Shown one piece after another: positions 7,401 through 14,952 of a stretch of DNA of 18,246 bases. A program made the position numbers and the translations under genes. Origin of the DNA: Frankiales bacterium (lineage in GTDB: Bacteria > Actinomycetota > Actinomycetes > Mycobacteriales > SCTD01); assembly GCA_025965755.1 (NCBI GenBank), contig JAOPWI010000395.1, positions 1 to 18,246 on the forward strand, in the 5' to 3' direction. The notes below the pieces were generated by a model. It ran no database searches and was not told where the DNA came from. It saw only the letters and a list, made by a program, of their open reading frames with translations. Numbering within the stretch: the stretch's first letter is position 1; every line of letters starts with the position of its first letter.

Positions 7401-8785
7401 GCGGAGGAGCCCGGCGGGCCCAGGCCGCCAGCACCGCAGCGCACCTGCGCTCGCTGCGTTTCTCCCACCCGGCGCAGGTGGTGGTGGCCGGCTTCTCGGC
7501 GGCCGTCGTGGTCGGGACGCTGCTGCTGCTGCTCCCGACCGCCCGGCGCGGCGAGGGCGGCGCCAGCGTCGTGGAGGCGCTGTTCACGGCGACGTCTGCC
7601 ATCTGCGTGACCGGCCTGGTCGTCGTCGACACGCCGACCTACTGGTCCGGTTTCGGCCAGGCGCTGATCCTGCTGCTCTCGCAGGTGGGCGGGTTCGGGA
7701 TCATGGCGCTGGCGACGCTGCTGGGCCTGCTGGTCTCGCGCCGGCTGGGCCTGCGCGACCGGCTCAACGCGGCCGCCGAGGCCAAGAGCCTGGGCGTCGG
7801 CCTCGCCGACGTGCGCACCGTGCTGCTCGGTGTCGCCCGCACCTGCCTGGTCTTCGAGGGCGTCGGCGCCGTGCTGCTGGCCCTGCGCTTCTGGGTCGGC
7901 TACGACGAGCACCCGGCGCGAGCGGCCTGGCTCGGGCTGTTCCACGCCGTGTCGGCCTTCAACAACGCCGGATTCGCGCTGTTCAGCGACAGCCTCATGG
8001 GCTTCGCCACCGATCCGTGGATCTGCGCCGTCGTCGGCACCCTCGTCATCGCGGGCAGCCTGGGCTTTCCCGTGCTGTTCGAGCTGCGGCGCGACTGGCG
8101 CACGCCGCGGCGCTGGGCGCTGCACACCAAGATCGTCGTCACCATGTCGGCCGTGCTGCTCGGGCTGGCCTCGCTCATGCACCTGGCGCTGGAGTGGTCC
8201 AACCCGCGCACTCTCGGGCCGCTGGGGGTCCCGGCCAAGGCCCTGGCCGCGGTGTTCCAGGGCGTGATGCCGCGCAGCGGCGGCTTCAACACGGTGGACA
8301 TCGCCGGGCTGAACGAGGAGACGCTGCTGGGCACCGACGTGCTGATGTTCATCGGCGGCGGCAGTGCCGGCACGGCCGGCGGCATCAAGGTGACGACCTT
8401 CGCCGTGCTGCTGTTCGTCATCCTCACCGAGGTGCGGGGTGATCAGAGCGTCACGGCGTTCGGCCGGCGGATCCCGCGCAGCGTGCAGCGCCAGGCCCTC
8501 AGCGTGGCGTTGCTGGCGGTCGCCGTCGTGGTCGGCGCCACCGCGACGCTGCTGCAGCTCACCGAGTTCACGCTGGACGAGGTGCTGTTCGAGGTGATCT
8601 CCGCCGCGTCGACGACGGGGCTGTCGACGGGCATCACCGACGATGTGGGCACGCCCGGCCAGCTCCTGCTCGCCGCCCTGATGTTCCTCGGCCGGCTCGG
8701 ACCCATCACGCTGGCGTCGGCGCTCGCCCTGCGCTCGCGCCCGAAGCTCTACGACCTGCCTGAGGAACGCCCGATCATCGGGTGA
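7397..8785 (+). CDS. ktrB: TrkH/KtrB-family potassium uptake channel subunit
   Basis: A 462-residue integral membrane K+ transporter with four M1-P-M2 repeats. The four pore loops are seen in order: TSAICVTGL (66-74), SAFNNAGF (186-193), SGGFNT (294-299) and STTGLSTG (405-412), each supplying a selectivity-filter glycine. GGGSAGTAGG (320-329) is the intramembrane gating loop of the third repeat. With only about 25 residues before the first membrane helix it lacks the extra D0 helices of E. coli TrkH, so it is KtrB-sized. GTG at 7397 is the first usable start in frame. The RCK-domain gene follows directly, as expected for a channel and its cytoplasmic gating ring. Nearby nhaA suggests joint K+/Na+ homeostasis. 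Confidence 0.93.
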   Translation: MSGGARRAQAASTAAHLRSLRFSHPAQVVVAGFSAAVVVGTLLLLLPTARRGEGGASVVEALFTATSAICVTGLVVVDTPTYWSGFGQALILLLSQVGGFGIMALATLLGLLVSRRLGLRDRLNAAAEAKSLGVGLADVRTVLLGVARTCLVFEGVGAVLLALRFWVGYDEHPARAAWLGLFHAVSAFNNAGFALFSDSLMGFATDPWICAVVGTLVIAGSLGFPVLFELRRDWRTPRRWALHTKIVVTMSAVLLGLASLMHLALEWSNPRTLGPLGVPAKALAAVFQGVMPRSGGFNTVDIAGLNEETLLGTDVLMFIGGGSAGTAGGIKVTTFAVLLFVILTEVRGDQSVTAFGRRIPRSVQRQALSVALLAVAVVVGATATLLQLTEFTLDEVLFEVISAASTTGLSTGITDDVGTPGQLLLAALMFLGRLGPITLASALALRSRPKLYDLPEERPIIG

Positions 8786-8808
8786 GCCCGCTCGACCCTG
8801 GAGATGCC

Positions 8809-9510
8809 GTGCCCGACCTGTTCCGCCGCGACAAGGACCAGACCGCCCGCCGGCTGGCCGACCTCGACAGCGTGGTCGTGATCGGCCTGGGCCGGTTCGG
8901 CAGGTCGCTGGCGATCGAGCTGGTCGAGTCCGGCACGGAGGTCCTGGGCATCGACTGCGACGAGAGTCTCGTGCAGGAGCTCAGCGGCAAGCTGACGCAC
9001 TGCGTACGGGCGGACAGCACCAGCGAGGACGCCCTGCGCCAGCTCGCGGTGCAGGAGTTCGACCGGGCGGTCGTCGCGATCGGGACGCACATCGAGGCGT
9101 CGCTGCTGACCGCCTCGCTGCTGCGCAACTTCGGCGTGCCCAACATCTGGGCCAAGGCCATCAGCGAGGCGCACGGCCGCATCCTCGAGCAGCTGGGTGT
9201 CGGCCACGTCGTCTATCCCGAGCACGACATGGGCCGGCGGGTCGCCCACCTGGTCAAGGGCCGGATGCTCGACTTCATCCAGTTCGAGCCGGACTTCGCG
9301 ATGGTCAAGACGGACCCGCCGGTGATGCTGCACGGGGTGCCGCTGGCCGAGACCGGCCTGCGCCGGGGGCACGGCGTGACCATCGTCGGCGTGAAGAAGC
9401 CGGGAGGCTCGTTCACCCACGCCACCGGCGAGACGGTGCTGTCGCCGGGCGACACGGTCATCGCCTCCGGCCAGCCCGGCGCCGTCGAGCGGTTCAGCGA
9501 GCTGCGCTGA
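8809..9510 (+). CDS. ktrA: TrkA/KtrA-family RCK regulatory subunit
   Basis: A 233-residue cytoplasmic protein with an N-terminal RCK/TrkA-N Rossmann domain (GLGRFG at 26-31, acidic strand end GID at 47-49) that binds nucleotide, followed by a TrkA-C domain (about 150-233). A single copy of each domain is the KtrA arrangement, which assembles as an octameric ring under the KtrB dimer and gates K+ flux with ATP/ADP or NAD(H). GTG 8809 is preferred because GGAG (8800-8803) lies five bases upstream. An in-frame GTG at 8782, overlapping the ktrB stop as GTGA, would add nine residues and remains possible. Forms an operon with the channel gene. Confidence 0.92.
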   Translation: MPDLFRRDKDQTARRLADLDSVVVIGLGRFGRSLAIELVESGTEVLGIDCDESLVQELSGKLTHCVRADSTSEDALRQLAVQEFDRAVVAIGTHIEASLLTASLLRNFGVPNIWAKAISEAHGRILEQLGVGHVVYPEHDMGRRVAHLVKGRMLDFIQFEPDFAMVKTDPPVMLHGVPLAETGLRRGHGVTIVGVKKPGGSFTHATGETVLSPGDTVIASGQPGAVERFSELR

Positions 9511-9533
9511 GCGCCCGGTAGCCTCGAGCCAAC

Positions 9534-9551
9534 CCGCTCGACGGCGAGCGG
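9534..9551 (+). terminator. Hairpin between ktrA and nhaA
   Basis: CCGCTCG-ACGG-CGAGCGG is a perfect seven-base stem with a four-base loop, 23 bp after the ktrA stop. There is no T-run, so it could be a G+C-rich terminator, an RNA-processing site, or structure in the nhaA 5' leader. A TAGCCT -10-like hexamer at 9519-9524 just before it is a weak hint of an nhaA promoter. Confidence 0.35.
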
Positions 9552-9586
9552 TGGTGTGCCGGGAAGTCTGGTCGGCGTCTGTCGCT

Positions 9587-9591
9587 GGAGG
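9587..9591 (+). promoter_or_regulatory. Ribosome binding site fixing the TTG start of nhaA
   Basis: GGAGG, five bases before TTG 9597. No ATG or GTG fits the N-terminus as well, so this site decides the rare start codon. Confidence 0.7.
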
Positions 9592-9596
9592 CTGCC

Positions 9597-10901
9597 TTGA
9601 CCACGTCCCCGACCCGGCCGCGGCTGCTCTCGCGCGGCAGCTGGCCGGAGGCCTCGCGGATCGCCGACATCCTGCGCACCGAGACCATCGGCGGCCTGCT
9701 GCTCCTGCTCGGCACGGTCATCGCCCTGGTCTGGGCCAACTCCCCCTGGGCGGACGCGTACGCCGGACTGCGGGACACCCGGGTCGGGCCCTCCGCGCTG
9801 CACCTGGACCTCACGCTCGGGACATGGGCCGCCGACGGGCTGCTGGCCCTGTTCTTCTTCGTGGCCGGCCTGGAGCTCAAGCGGGAGTTCGTCGCCGGCG
9901 ACCTGCGCGACCCCCGGCGCGCAGCGGTCCCCGTGGCCGCCGCTGTCGGCGGGGTGGTCGTGCCGGCGCTGCTCTACCTGCTCGTGACGGCCGGAGAGGC
10001 AGACGGAGCCAGCCGGGGCTGGGCGATCCCGACGGCGACCGACATCGCCTTCGCCCTGGCCGTGCTGGCGGTGATCGGGCGCCATCTGCCGACGGCTCTG
10101 CGGACCTTTCTGCTGACCCTCGCGGTCGTCGACGACCTGCTCGCCATCGTCATCATCGCGCTGTTCTTCACCACCGACCTCCACGTCGGGGCGCTGCTGC
10201 TCGCGCTGCTGCCGCTGGCGGCCTTCACGGTCCTGGTCCAGCGCCGGGTGCGCGCCTGGTGGCTGCTGCTCCCGCTCGCCGCAGCGACCTGGGTGCTGGT
10301 GCACGAGTCGGGCGTGCACGCCACCGTCGCCGGCGTGCTGCTCGGCTTCGCCGTGCCGGTGATCCGCAGCCAGGCGGCCGGCGGGCCGGACGCGGGGCCG
10401 GGGCTCGCCGAGCACTTCGAGCACCGCTTCCGACCGCTCTCGGCCGGACTCGCGGTGCCGGTCTTCGCCTTCTTCGCCGCCGGCGTGACGATCGGCGGCG
10501 CCTCCGGCCTCGTCGACAGCCTCTCCGACCGGGTGGCTCTGGGCATCGTCGCCGGCCTGGTCATCGGCAAGACCGTCGGCATCACCGCCGCCACCTGGCT
10601 GGTCGCCCGCTTCACCCGGGCCGACCTCGACAGCGACCTGGGGTGGCTCGACGTCTTCGGGCTCGCCGTCCTCGGCGGCATGGGCTTCACCGTGTCCCTG
10701 CTCATCGGCGAGCTGGCCTTCGGCGCCGGCTCGGGTCGCGACGAGCACGTCAAGGTGGCGGTGCTGGTCGGCTCGGTGCTGGCCGCGCTGCTCGCCTCGC
10801 TCGTGTTGCGCGCGCGCGGCCGGGCGTACGCGCGCATCGCCGCCGCCGAGCGGGTGGATGCCGACCACGACGGCGTCCCCGACGTCTACCAGCGCCCGTG
10901 A
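9597..10901 (+). CDS. nhaA: Na+/H+ antiporter NhaA
   Basis: A 434-residue NhaA-family membrane antiporter exchanging internal Na+/Li+ for external protons. Visible essentials: TATDIAFAL with Asp149 (E. coli Asp133 equivalent), VVDDLLAI with the ion-binding pair Asp179/Asp180 (Asp163/Asp164), and IGKTVGI with Lys325 (Lys300). About twelve hydrophobic segments span 30-405. It uses a TTG start with GGAGG five bases upstream. The C-terminal cytoplasmic tail ends with DADHDGVPD (421-429), a DxDxDGxxD calcium-loop-like motif absent from E. coli NhaA. It lies 86 bp after the Ktr pair and overlaps the next gene by GTGA, so the downstream SpeE-like gene is translationally coupled. Confidence 0.94.
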   Translation: MTTSPTRPRLLSRGSWPEASRIADILRTETIGGLLLLLGTVIALVWANSPWADAYAGLRDTRVGPSALHLDLTLGTWAADGLLALFFFVAGLELKREFVAGDLRDPRRAAVPVAAAVGGVVVPALLYLLVTAGEADGASRGWAIPTATDIAFALAVLAVIGRHLPTALRTFLLTLAVVDDLLAIVIIALFFTTDLHVGALLLALLPLAAFTVLVQRRVRAWWLLLPLAAATWVLVHESGVHATVAGVLLGFAVPVIRSQAAGGPDAGPGLAEHFEHRFRPLSAGLAVPVFAFFAAGVTIGGASGLVDSLSDRVALGIVAGLVIGKTVGITAATWLVARFTRADLDSDLGWLDVFGLAVLGGMGFTVSLLIGELAFGAGSGRDEHVKVAVLVGSVLAALLASLVLRARGRAYARIAAAERVDADHDGVPDVYQRP

Positions 10902-11611
10902 GCCGCCGCTTCGCCGAGCTCGACTGGCAGCCGACGCCGATCGGCGACATCAGCCTGCGCCGCCGGCTCGAGCCGACGCTCAAGGTCGCCGTGTACGAGG
11001 TGCTGCTCGGCGAGGAGTACCTCATGTCGAGCCTGTTCACGGTGGCCGAGGAGGAGCTCGCCCGGCTCGCCCTGGCCGAGCTGGACGGCGACGCGCTGGA
11101 CGTCGTGGTCGGCGGGCTCGGCCTCGGCTGGACCGCGCGGACCGTCCTCGCCGACCCGCGGGTGCGCGCGCTGGACGTCGTGGAGGCGCTCGAGCCGGTG
11201 ATCTCCTGGCACCAGCGCGGGCTGCTCCCGGGCGCCACCGAGATGGCCGCCGACCCGCGCTGCCGGTTCGTGCTCGGCGACTTCTTCGCCCTGGCGGCGC
11301 AGGGCGACGCCCTGGGCCCGCGGGCTCCGGAGCGCTGTGACGCGATCCTGCTGGACGTCGACCACACGCCCCGGCACGTGCTGCACCCGAGCCACGCGCC
11401 GTTCTACACGCCCGACGGGCTGCGCCGCCTCGCCGGCCGGCTCGTGCCCGGAGGGGTCTTCGGCCTGTGGTCCGACGACCCGCCGGACCCGGCGTTCGAG
11501 GCGGTGCTCTGCCAGGTCTTCGCCCGCAGCCGGTCCCACGTCGTCTCCTTCGCCAACCCGCTGACCGGCGGCGAGTCGACCAACACCGTCTACGTCGCGG
11601 TCACCGGCTGA
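10898..11611 (+). CDS. Spermidine-synthase-fold / SAM methyltransferase-like protein
   Basis: A 237-residue protein with a Rossmann methyltransferase fold: glycine loop GGLGLG (72-77), acidic strand end VEALEP with Glu97, GDFF with Asp128 and LLDVDHTP (151-158). Databases usually name this actinobacterial type spermidine synthase or SpeE-like. The canonical polyamine-synthase motif D-S/T-S/T-D-P is not evident at the LLDVDHTP position, so genuine aminopropyl transfer is doubtful and another SAM or decarboxy-SAM reaction is possible. GTG at 10898 overlaps the nhaA stop (GTGA), which makes it part of the antiporter transcript, though a functional link is unknown. Its 3' end overlaps the convergent PPOX gene by 11 bp. 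Confidence 0.8.
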   Translation: MSRRFAELDWQPTPIGDISLRRRLEPTLKVAVYEVLLGEEYLMSSLFTVAEEELARLALAELDGDALDVVVGGLGLGWTARTVLADPRVRALDVVEALEPVISWHQRGLLPGATEMAADPRCRFVLGDFFALAAQGDALGPRAPERCDAILLDVDHTPRHVLHPSHAPFYTPDGLRRLAGRLVPGGVFGLWSDDPPDPAFEAVLCQVFARSRSHVVSFANPLTGGESTNTVYVAVTG

Positions 11612-12062
11612 GCTCGGGCGGAAAACCGCCGGTCGCGACCGGGCCCCACCGCTCGATCGTGACCCGCAGCAGCGACTTGCCCTGCCGGACCATCGCCTGG
11701 CGGTAGTCCTGCCAGTCCGGGTGCTCGCCCGCGATGCTGCGGTAGTAGTCGACGAACGCGTCCAGCGCGTCCGGCAGGTCCAGCACCTCGGCCGTCCCGT
11801 CGACCTGCACCCAGGCGCCGTCCCAGTCGTCGGACAGGAAGCAGAGCGAGACCCGCGCGTCGCGCCGCGCGTTGCGGGTCTTGGCCCGCTGCGGGTAGGT
11901 GGCGACGACGATCCGCCCCTGGGCGTCCACGCCGGCCGAGACCGGCGACAGCTGCGGCTCCCCGTCGCGACGCCGGGTCATCAGCAGGGCGTGGTGGCGG
12001 GGGCGCAGGAACTCCAGGAGCTGCTCGCGGGAGACCCGGTCGGCGGTCGCGGTACGTGGCAT
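11601..12062 (-). CDS. PPOX-class (pyridoxamine-oxidase fold) flavin/F420-dependent protein
   Basis: A 153-residue split-barrel protein of the pyridoxamine 5'-phosphate oxidase-like superfamily. Indicative parts are the N-terminal FLRPRHHALLMTRRRDGEPQLSP (19-40 region), RIVVATYPQRAKTRNARRDARVSL (50-73 region, basic patch for F420 or FMN phosphate) and WVQVDGTAEVLD (84-95). Members of this actinobacterial size class mostly bind F420 or FMN and reduce or detoxify small molecules; the substrate is not evident. ATG at 12062 is chosen because GAAGGAG precedes it; a longer in-frame start beginning at 12095 lies within a palindrome and lacks support. It is divergent from the DevS-like kinase, so shared control is plausible. 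Confidence 0.87.
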   Translation of the reverse strand: MPRTATADRVSREQLLEFLRPRHHALLMTRRRDGEPQLSPVSAGVDAQGRIVVATYPQRAKTRNARRDARVSLCFLSDDWDGAWVQVDGTAEVLDLPDALDAFVDYYRSIAGEHPDWQDYRQAMVRQGKSLLRVTIERWGPVATGGFPPELSR

Positions 12063-12081
12063 GCCGGTCTCCTTCCACCAG

Positions 12082-12095
12082 ATGCCCCGGGGCAT
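12082..12095. promoter_or_regulatory. Perfect 14-bp palindrome in the PPOX/kinase divergent region
   Basis: ATGCCCCGGGGCAT is fully self-complementary, 19 bases upstream of the PPOX ATG. Its position suits an operator for the PPOX gene or for both divergent genes. The binding protein is unknown. Confidence 0.4.
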
Positions 12096-12136
12096 GTCAG
12101 CTGCCCGCTCCCCGTCGGGTCGTCACCGGAACGACG

Positions 12137-12160
12137 CGCCGGGTCCAGGCCCACCCGGCG
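12137..12160 (+). other. Inverted repeat upstream of the kinase gene
   Basis: CGCCGGGT and ACCCGGCG form perfect eight-base arms around an eight-base spacer, ending 66 bp before the kinase start. It may be an operator or an RNA stem-loop if transcription begins farther upstream. Confidence 0.3.
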
Positions 12161-12214
12161 GGCTGGCGGACCGCGCGCAGGCCCGGACGGCGGCACCGGC
12201 CACCGGCGACGTGG

Positions 12215-12220
12215 CACGGT
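12215..12220 (+). promoter_or_regulatory. Leaderless-type -10 element of the kinase gene
   Basis: CACGGT ends six bases before GTG 12227, matching the geometry of the TACCGT before aat. A leaderless kinase transcript is inferred. AGGGGG immediately abuts the GTG, too close for a normal ribosome site. Confidence 0.35.
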
Positions 12221-12226
12221 GAGGGG

Positions 12227-13912
12227 GTGGACCACGACGCACCCAAGCTGGTGCTGCCCAGCCTGCGGCTGGACGAGCTGCTCGAAGAGCTCCAGCTGCG
12301 CCTGACCGATGTCCGCGCGACCCGGGACCGGACCCGCGCCCTGCTCGAGGCCGTGCTGGCGGTCGGCAGCGACCTGGACCTGCAGACCGTGCTGACGCGC
12401 ATCACCGAGGCCGCGCTGGTGCTGGCCGACGCGCGCTACGCCGCGCTGGGCGTCATCGGCGACGAGGGCGGGCTGTCGCAGTTCCTCACCGTCGGCATCG
12501 ACGAGCAGACCCACGCGCGCATCGGCGCGCTGCCGCGCGGCCAGGGCATTCTCGGCCTGCTCATCCGCGACCCGCACCCGCTCCGGCTCGACGACCTGAG
12601 CCGCGACCCGTCGGCGTACGGCTTTCCGCCGAACCACCCGCCCATGAAGACCTTTCTCGGCGTCCCCATCCGGGTGCGCGATGAGGTCTTCGGCAACCTC
12701 TATCTGACCGAGAAGCGCGGCGGCGGGCCCTTCGACGAGGAGGACGAGACGGTCGTGCTGGCCCTCGCTGCGGCGGCCGGGGTCGCGATCGAGAACGCCC
12801 GGCTGTACGCCTCGTCCCGCCGTCGTGAGGGCTGGATGCGGGCGGGAGCCGAGATCAGCACCCGCCTGCTCGCGGGAGCCGAGCCCGAGGAGGTGCTCGT
12901 CCTGGTCGCGGACCGGGCGCTGCACCTCACCGGCGCGTCGACCTGCTTCGTGGCCATGCCGGCTGGCCAGGACCGGCTGCTGGTGGAGGTCGCGGCCGGC
13001 CGGTCGGCGGACGCCGTCCGCGGCACGGTGCTGCAGGTGGCGGGCACCCCGTGCGGGCGGGTGCTGCAGGAGGGCATGCCCGCGCTGCTCGCCGGCGAGG
13101 AGGCCGCCGCCGTGCTGGGGGCGACCACGGTGGGGTCCGCCCTGCTGGTCCCGCTGGGCGGCCAGGAGTCGGTGCGCGGCGTGCTGGTGGTGACCACCCC
13201 GGTCGGCGAGACCGCCGTGGCGGCCGCCGCCGTCGGCGAGCTGACCGCCTTCGCGGCGCAGGCCAGCGTCGGCCTCGAGGTCGCTGAGCGCCGGCGCGAC
13301 GCGGAGCGGGTCGTGGTCTTCGAGGACCGGGACCGCATCGCCCGCGATCTGCACGACCTGGTGATCCAGCGGCTGTTCGCCACCGGCATGCAGCTGGAGA
13401 GCGCTGCCCGCCTGGTCGAGCGGCCGGAGGCGGCCAGCCGGGTGCGCCGGGCCGTCGACGACCTGGACACGACGATCCGCGAGATCCGCTCCACGATCTA
13501 CGCGCTGACCAGCTCGCCGGCGCACGAGCAGGGCAGCCTGCGCAGCCGGCTGTTCGAGGTGGTCGACGCCGGGGCCGAGCAGCTCGGGTTCTCCCCCGCC
13601 GTCCGCCTCACCGGCCTGGTGGACACCACCGTCCCCCCGGACGTGGCCGACCACCTGCTCGCGGTGCTGCGCGAGGCCCTGTCCAACGCCGCCCGCCACG
13701 CCGGGGCGTCCCGGGTCGAGGTGGTCCTCGAGGTGGGCGACGAGGCGCACCTGCTGGTGCGCGACGACGGCGGCGGGGTGCCGGCCGACTCGGGCCGCCG
13801 CAGCGGCCTGGCCAACCTGGCCGACCGGGCGACCGCCGTGGGCGGGACGTTCCGGGTGGGGCCGGGGCCCTCCGGCGGCACCGATCTGGTGTGGCGGGCA
13901 CCGATCGTCTAG
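12227..13912 (+). CDS. DevS/DosT-like heme GAF-sensor histidine kinase
   Basis: A 561-residue cytoplasmic sensor kinase: GAF-A (about 50-192), GAF-B (about 212-355), HisKA_3 dimerisation domain with phospho-acceptor His376 in RDLHD, and an HATPase domain with N-box Asn487 (REALSNAARHA) and DDGGG glycine loop (513-517). It aligns closely, from memory, with M. tuberculosis DosS/DosT. GFPPNHPPM (132-140) keeps the proximal heme ligand (His137, DosS His149), and NLYLTEK keeps Tyr159 (DosS Tyr171, distal O2 contact) at the same 22-residue spacing. Val89 replaces the DosS Glu87 gate residue. Predicted to sense O2, NO or CO through heme b and to signal to a NarL-type regulator (DevR), which is not in this window. 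GTG 12227 is the chosen start. It ends by sharing CTAG with the convergent nitroreductase gene. Confidence 0.9.
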   Translation: MDHDAPKLVLPSLRLDELLEELQLRLTDVRATRDRTRALLEAVLAVGSDLDLQTVLTRITEAALVLADARYAALGVIGDEGGLSQFLTVGIDEQTHARIGALPRGQGILGLLIRDPHPLRLDDLSRDPSAYGFPPNHPPMKTFLGVPIRVRDEVFGNLYLTEKRGGGPFDEEDETVVLALAAAAGVAIENARLYASSRRREGWMRAGAEISTRLLAGAEPEEVLVLVADRALHLTGASTCFVAMPAGQDRLLVEVAAGRSADAVRGTVLQVAGTPCGRVLQEGMPALLAGEEAAAVLGATTVGSALLVPLGGQESVRGVLVVTTPVGETAVAAAAVGELTAFAAQASVGLEVAERRRDAERVVVFEDRDRIARDLHDLVIQRLFATGMQLESAARLVERPEAASRVRRAVDDLDTTIREIRSTIYALTSSPAHEQGSLRSRLFEVVDAGAEQLGFSPAVRLTGLVDTTVPPDVADHLLAVLREALSNAARHAGASRVEVVLEVGDEAHLLVRDDGGGVPADSGRRSGLANLADRATAVGGTFRVGPGPSGGTDLVWRAPIV

Positions 13913-14883
13913 CGCGCCTCGACCAGCACCTCGTCGAGGTCCCGGCGGGGCGTCGTCGCGACGGCGGAGGCGTAGCCCAGGCGCAGCACCAGCTGCGGCG
14001 TGCCGACGAGGCTGAGCGCCACGGTCAGGCGGGCCCGCCACCAGGCCAGGTCGGTCACCTGTCCGAGGGGCTGGGCCTGCACGCCGTCGCGGGCCGCCCG
14101 CAGCAGGACGGCACCGAGGGCCTGTCCCGCCTTCAGCCAGGCACGCGGGTCGTCGGCGCCGGTCGTGAGGACCACGACGTCGGGATGCTCGGCCGGCGGC
14201 GCGTCGCCGGTGACGTGATCCGCCTCGCCCAGGGTGAAGTCGCGCAGCTGCAGGGAGGAGCCGCGGCCAGCCGGGCTGTGCACCGCGGACGGCGGGATGC
14301 CGTCACCGGTGGCGGGGTCACGCACCCAGGAGGCCAGCTCCTGCCGGTAGGCCGGGTCGTGCCGCTCGGCGGCGTCGGCGCCGGACAGCAGCACCTCGAG
14401 CTCGACCAGCTCGGCGGGGCTGCGCAGCGCCCGCAGGCCGGCGCCCTCCGCCTCCGCGGCGACCCGCAGCTCCTCCACCAGCTCGGCGGGCAGGGCCCGG
14501 GGCTCGAAGGCATCCCGGACGGTGTGCCGGCGCAGAACCGCGAGGGCCAGCGCGAGGTCGTCGTCGCCGGCGGGCGCCCCGGGCACCAGCGTCAGGCGGC
14601 CCAGCAGGTCAGCGTCGGCCGGGTCGGGCAGCAGCTCGACGACCGCGTCCAGGCCGAGCGCCCGGGCCGCGATCCGGGCCGTCGCCAGCGCGGCCCCGCA
14701 GGACAGGTGCAGCTGGCGGCCGTCGGGGTCGAGCACCGGCAGCTGACGGGAGTGGTCGGCGTGCAGATCGAAGCCGTTTCCCCGCAGAACGAAGCGCCAC
14801 GGCTGCGTGTTGTGGACGCTGGGGGCCAGCGTCGCGGCCTCGATCACGTGCTCCAGCGAGGCGATCAAATGCGGGGTGCTCAT
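13909..14883 (-). CDS. Acg-family nitroreductase-like flavoprotein
   Basis: A 324-residue protein of the Acg (Rv2032-like) family, a double nitroreductase fold. Diagnostic sequences are APSVHNTQPW (20-29), which begins the FMN site, and DPDGRQLHLSCGAAL in the first third. In M. tuberculosis, Acg and its relatives belong to the DosR dormancy regulon, and Acg has been described as an FMN-binding protein with little classical nitroreductase activity. ATG 14883 has GGAGGAG at good spacing. The stop TAG shares the palindrome CTAG (13909-13912) with the stop of the kinase. Position beside a DevS-like kinase, with a DevR-box-like palindrome 70-101 bp upstream of its start, supports oxygen- or redox-linked regulation. 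Confidence 0.9.
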   Translation of the reverse strand: MSTPHLIASLEHVIEAATLAPSVHNTQPWRFVLRGNGFDLHADHSRQLPVLDPDGRQLHLSCGAALATARIAARALGLDAVVELLPDPADADLLGRLTLVPGAPAGDDDLALALAVLRRHTVRDAFEPRALPAELVEELRVAAEAEGAGLRALRSPAELVELEVLLSGADAAERHDPAYRQELASWVRDPATGDGIPPSAVHSPAGRGSSLQLRDFTLGEADHVTGDAPPAEHPDVVVLTTGADDPRAWLKAGQALGAVLLRAARDGVQAQPLGQVTDLAWWRARLTVALSLVGTPQLVLRLGYASAVATTPRRDLDEVLVEAR

Positions 14884-14952
14884 GGGGACTCCTCCGGGGG
14901 TGGGCTTTCAGGGTCGCCCCGGCGACAGGCCCCCGGCGAGGGCCGGAAGGCA

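Noticed and set aside
12063..12095. Longer PPOX protein from ATG 12095
   Set aside because: Starts inside a palindrome without a ribosome site, while ATG 12062 has GAAGGAG upstream.
11981..14041. A 686-codon antisense frame across the kinase gene
   Set aside because: No recognisable domain, low-complexity shadow composition, and it runs through two supported genes.
12227..14883. Search for a DevR/NarL response regulator near the kinase
   Set aside because: No frame in the window shows a receiver domain or LuxR-type helix-turn-helix.
14913..14926. GTCGCC-CC-GGCGAC inverted repeat upstream of the Acg gene as a second DevR site
   Set aside because: Does not match the DosR core, and arms are short enough to be chance in this G+C content.
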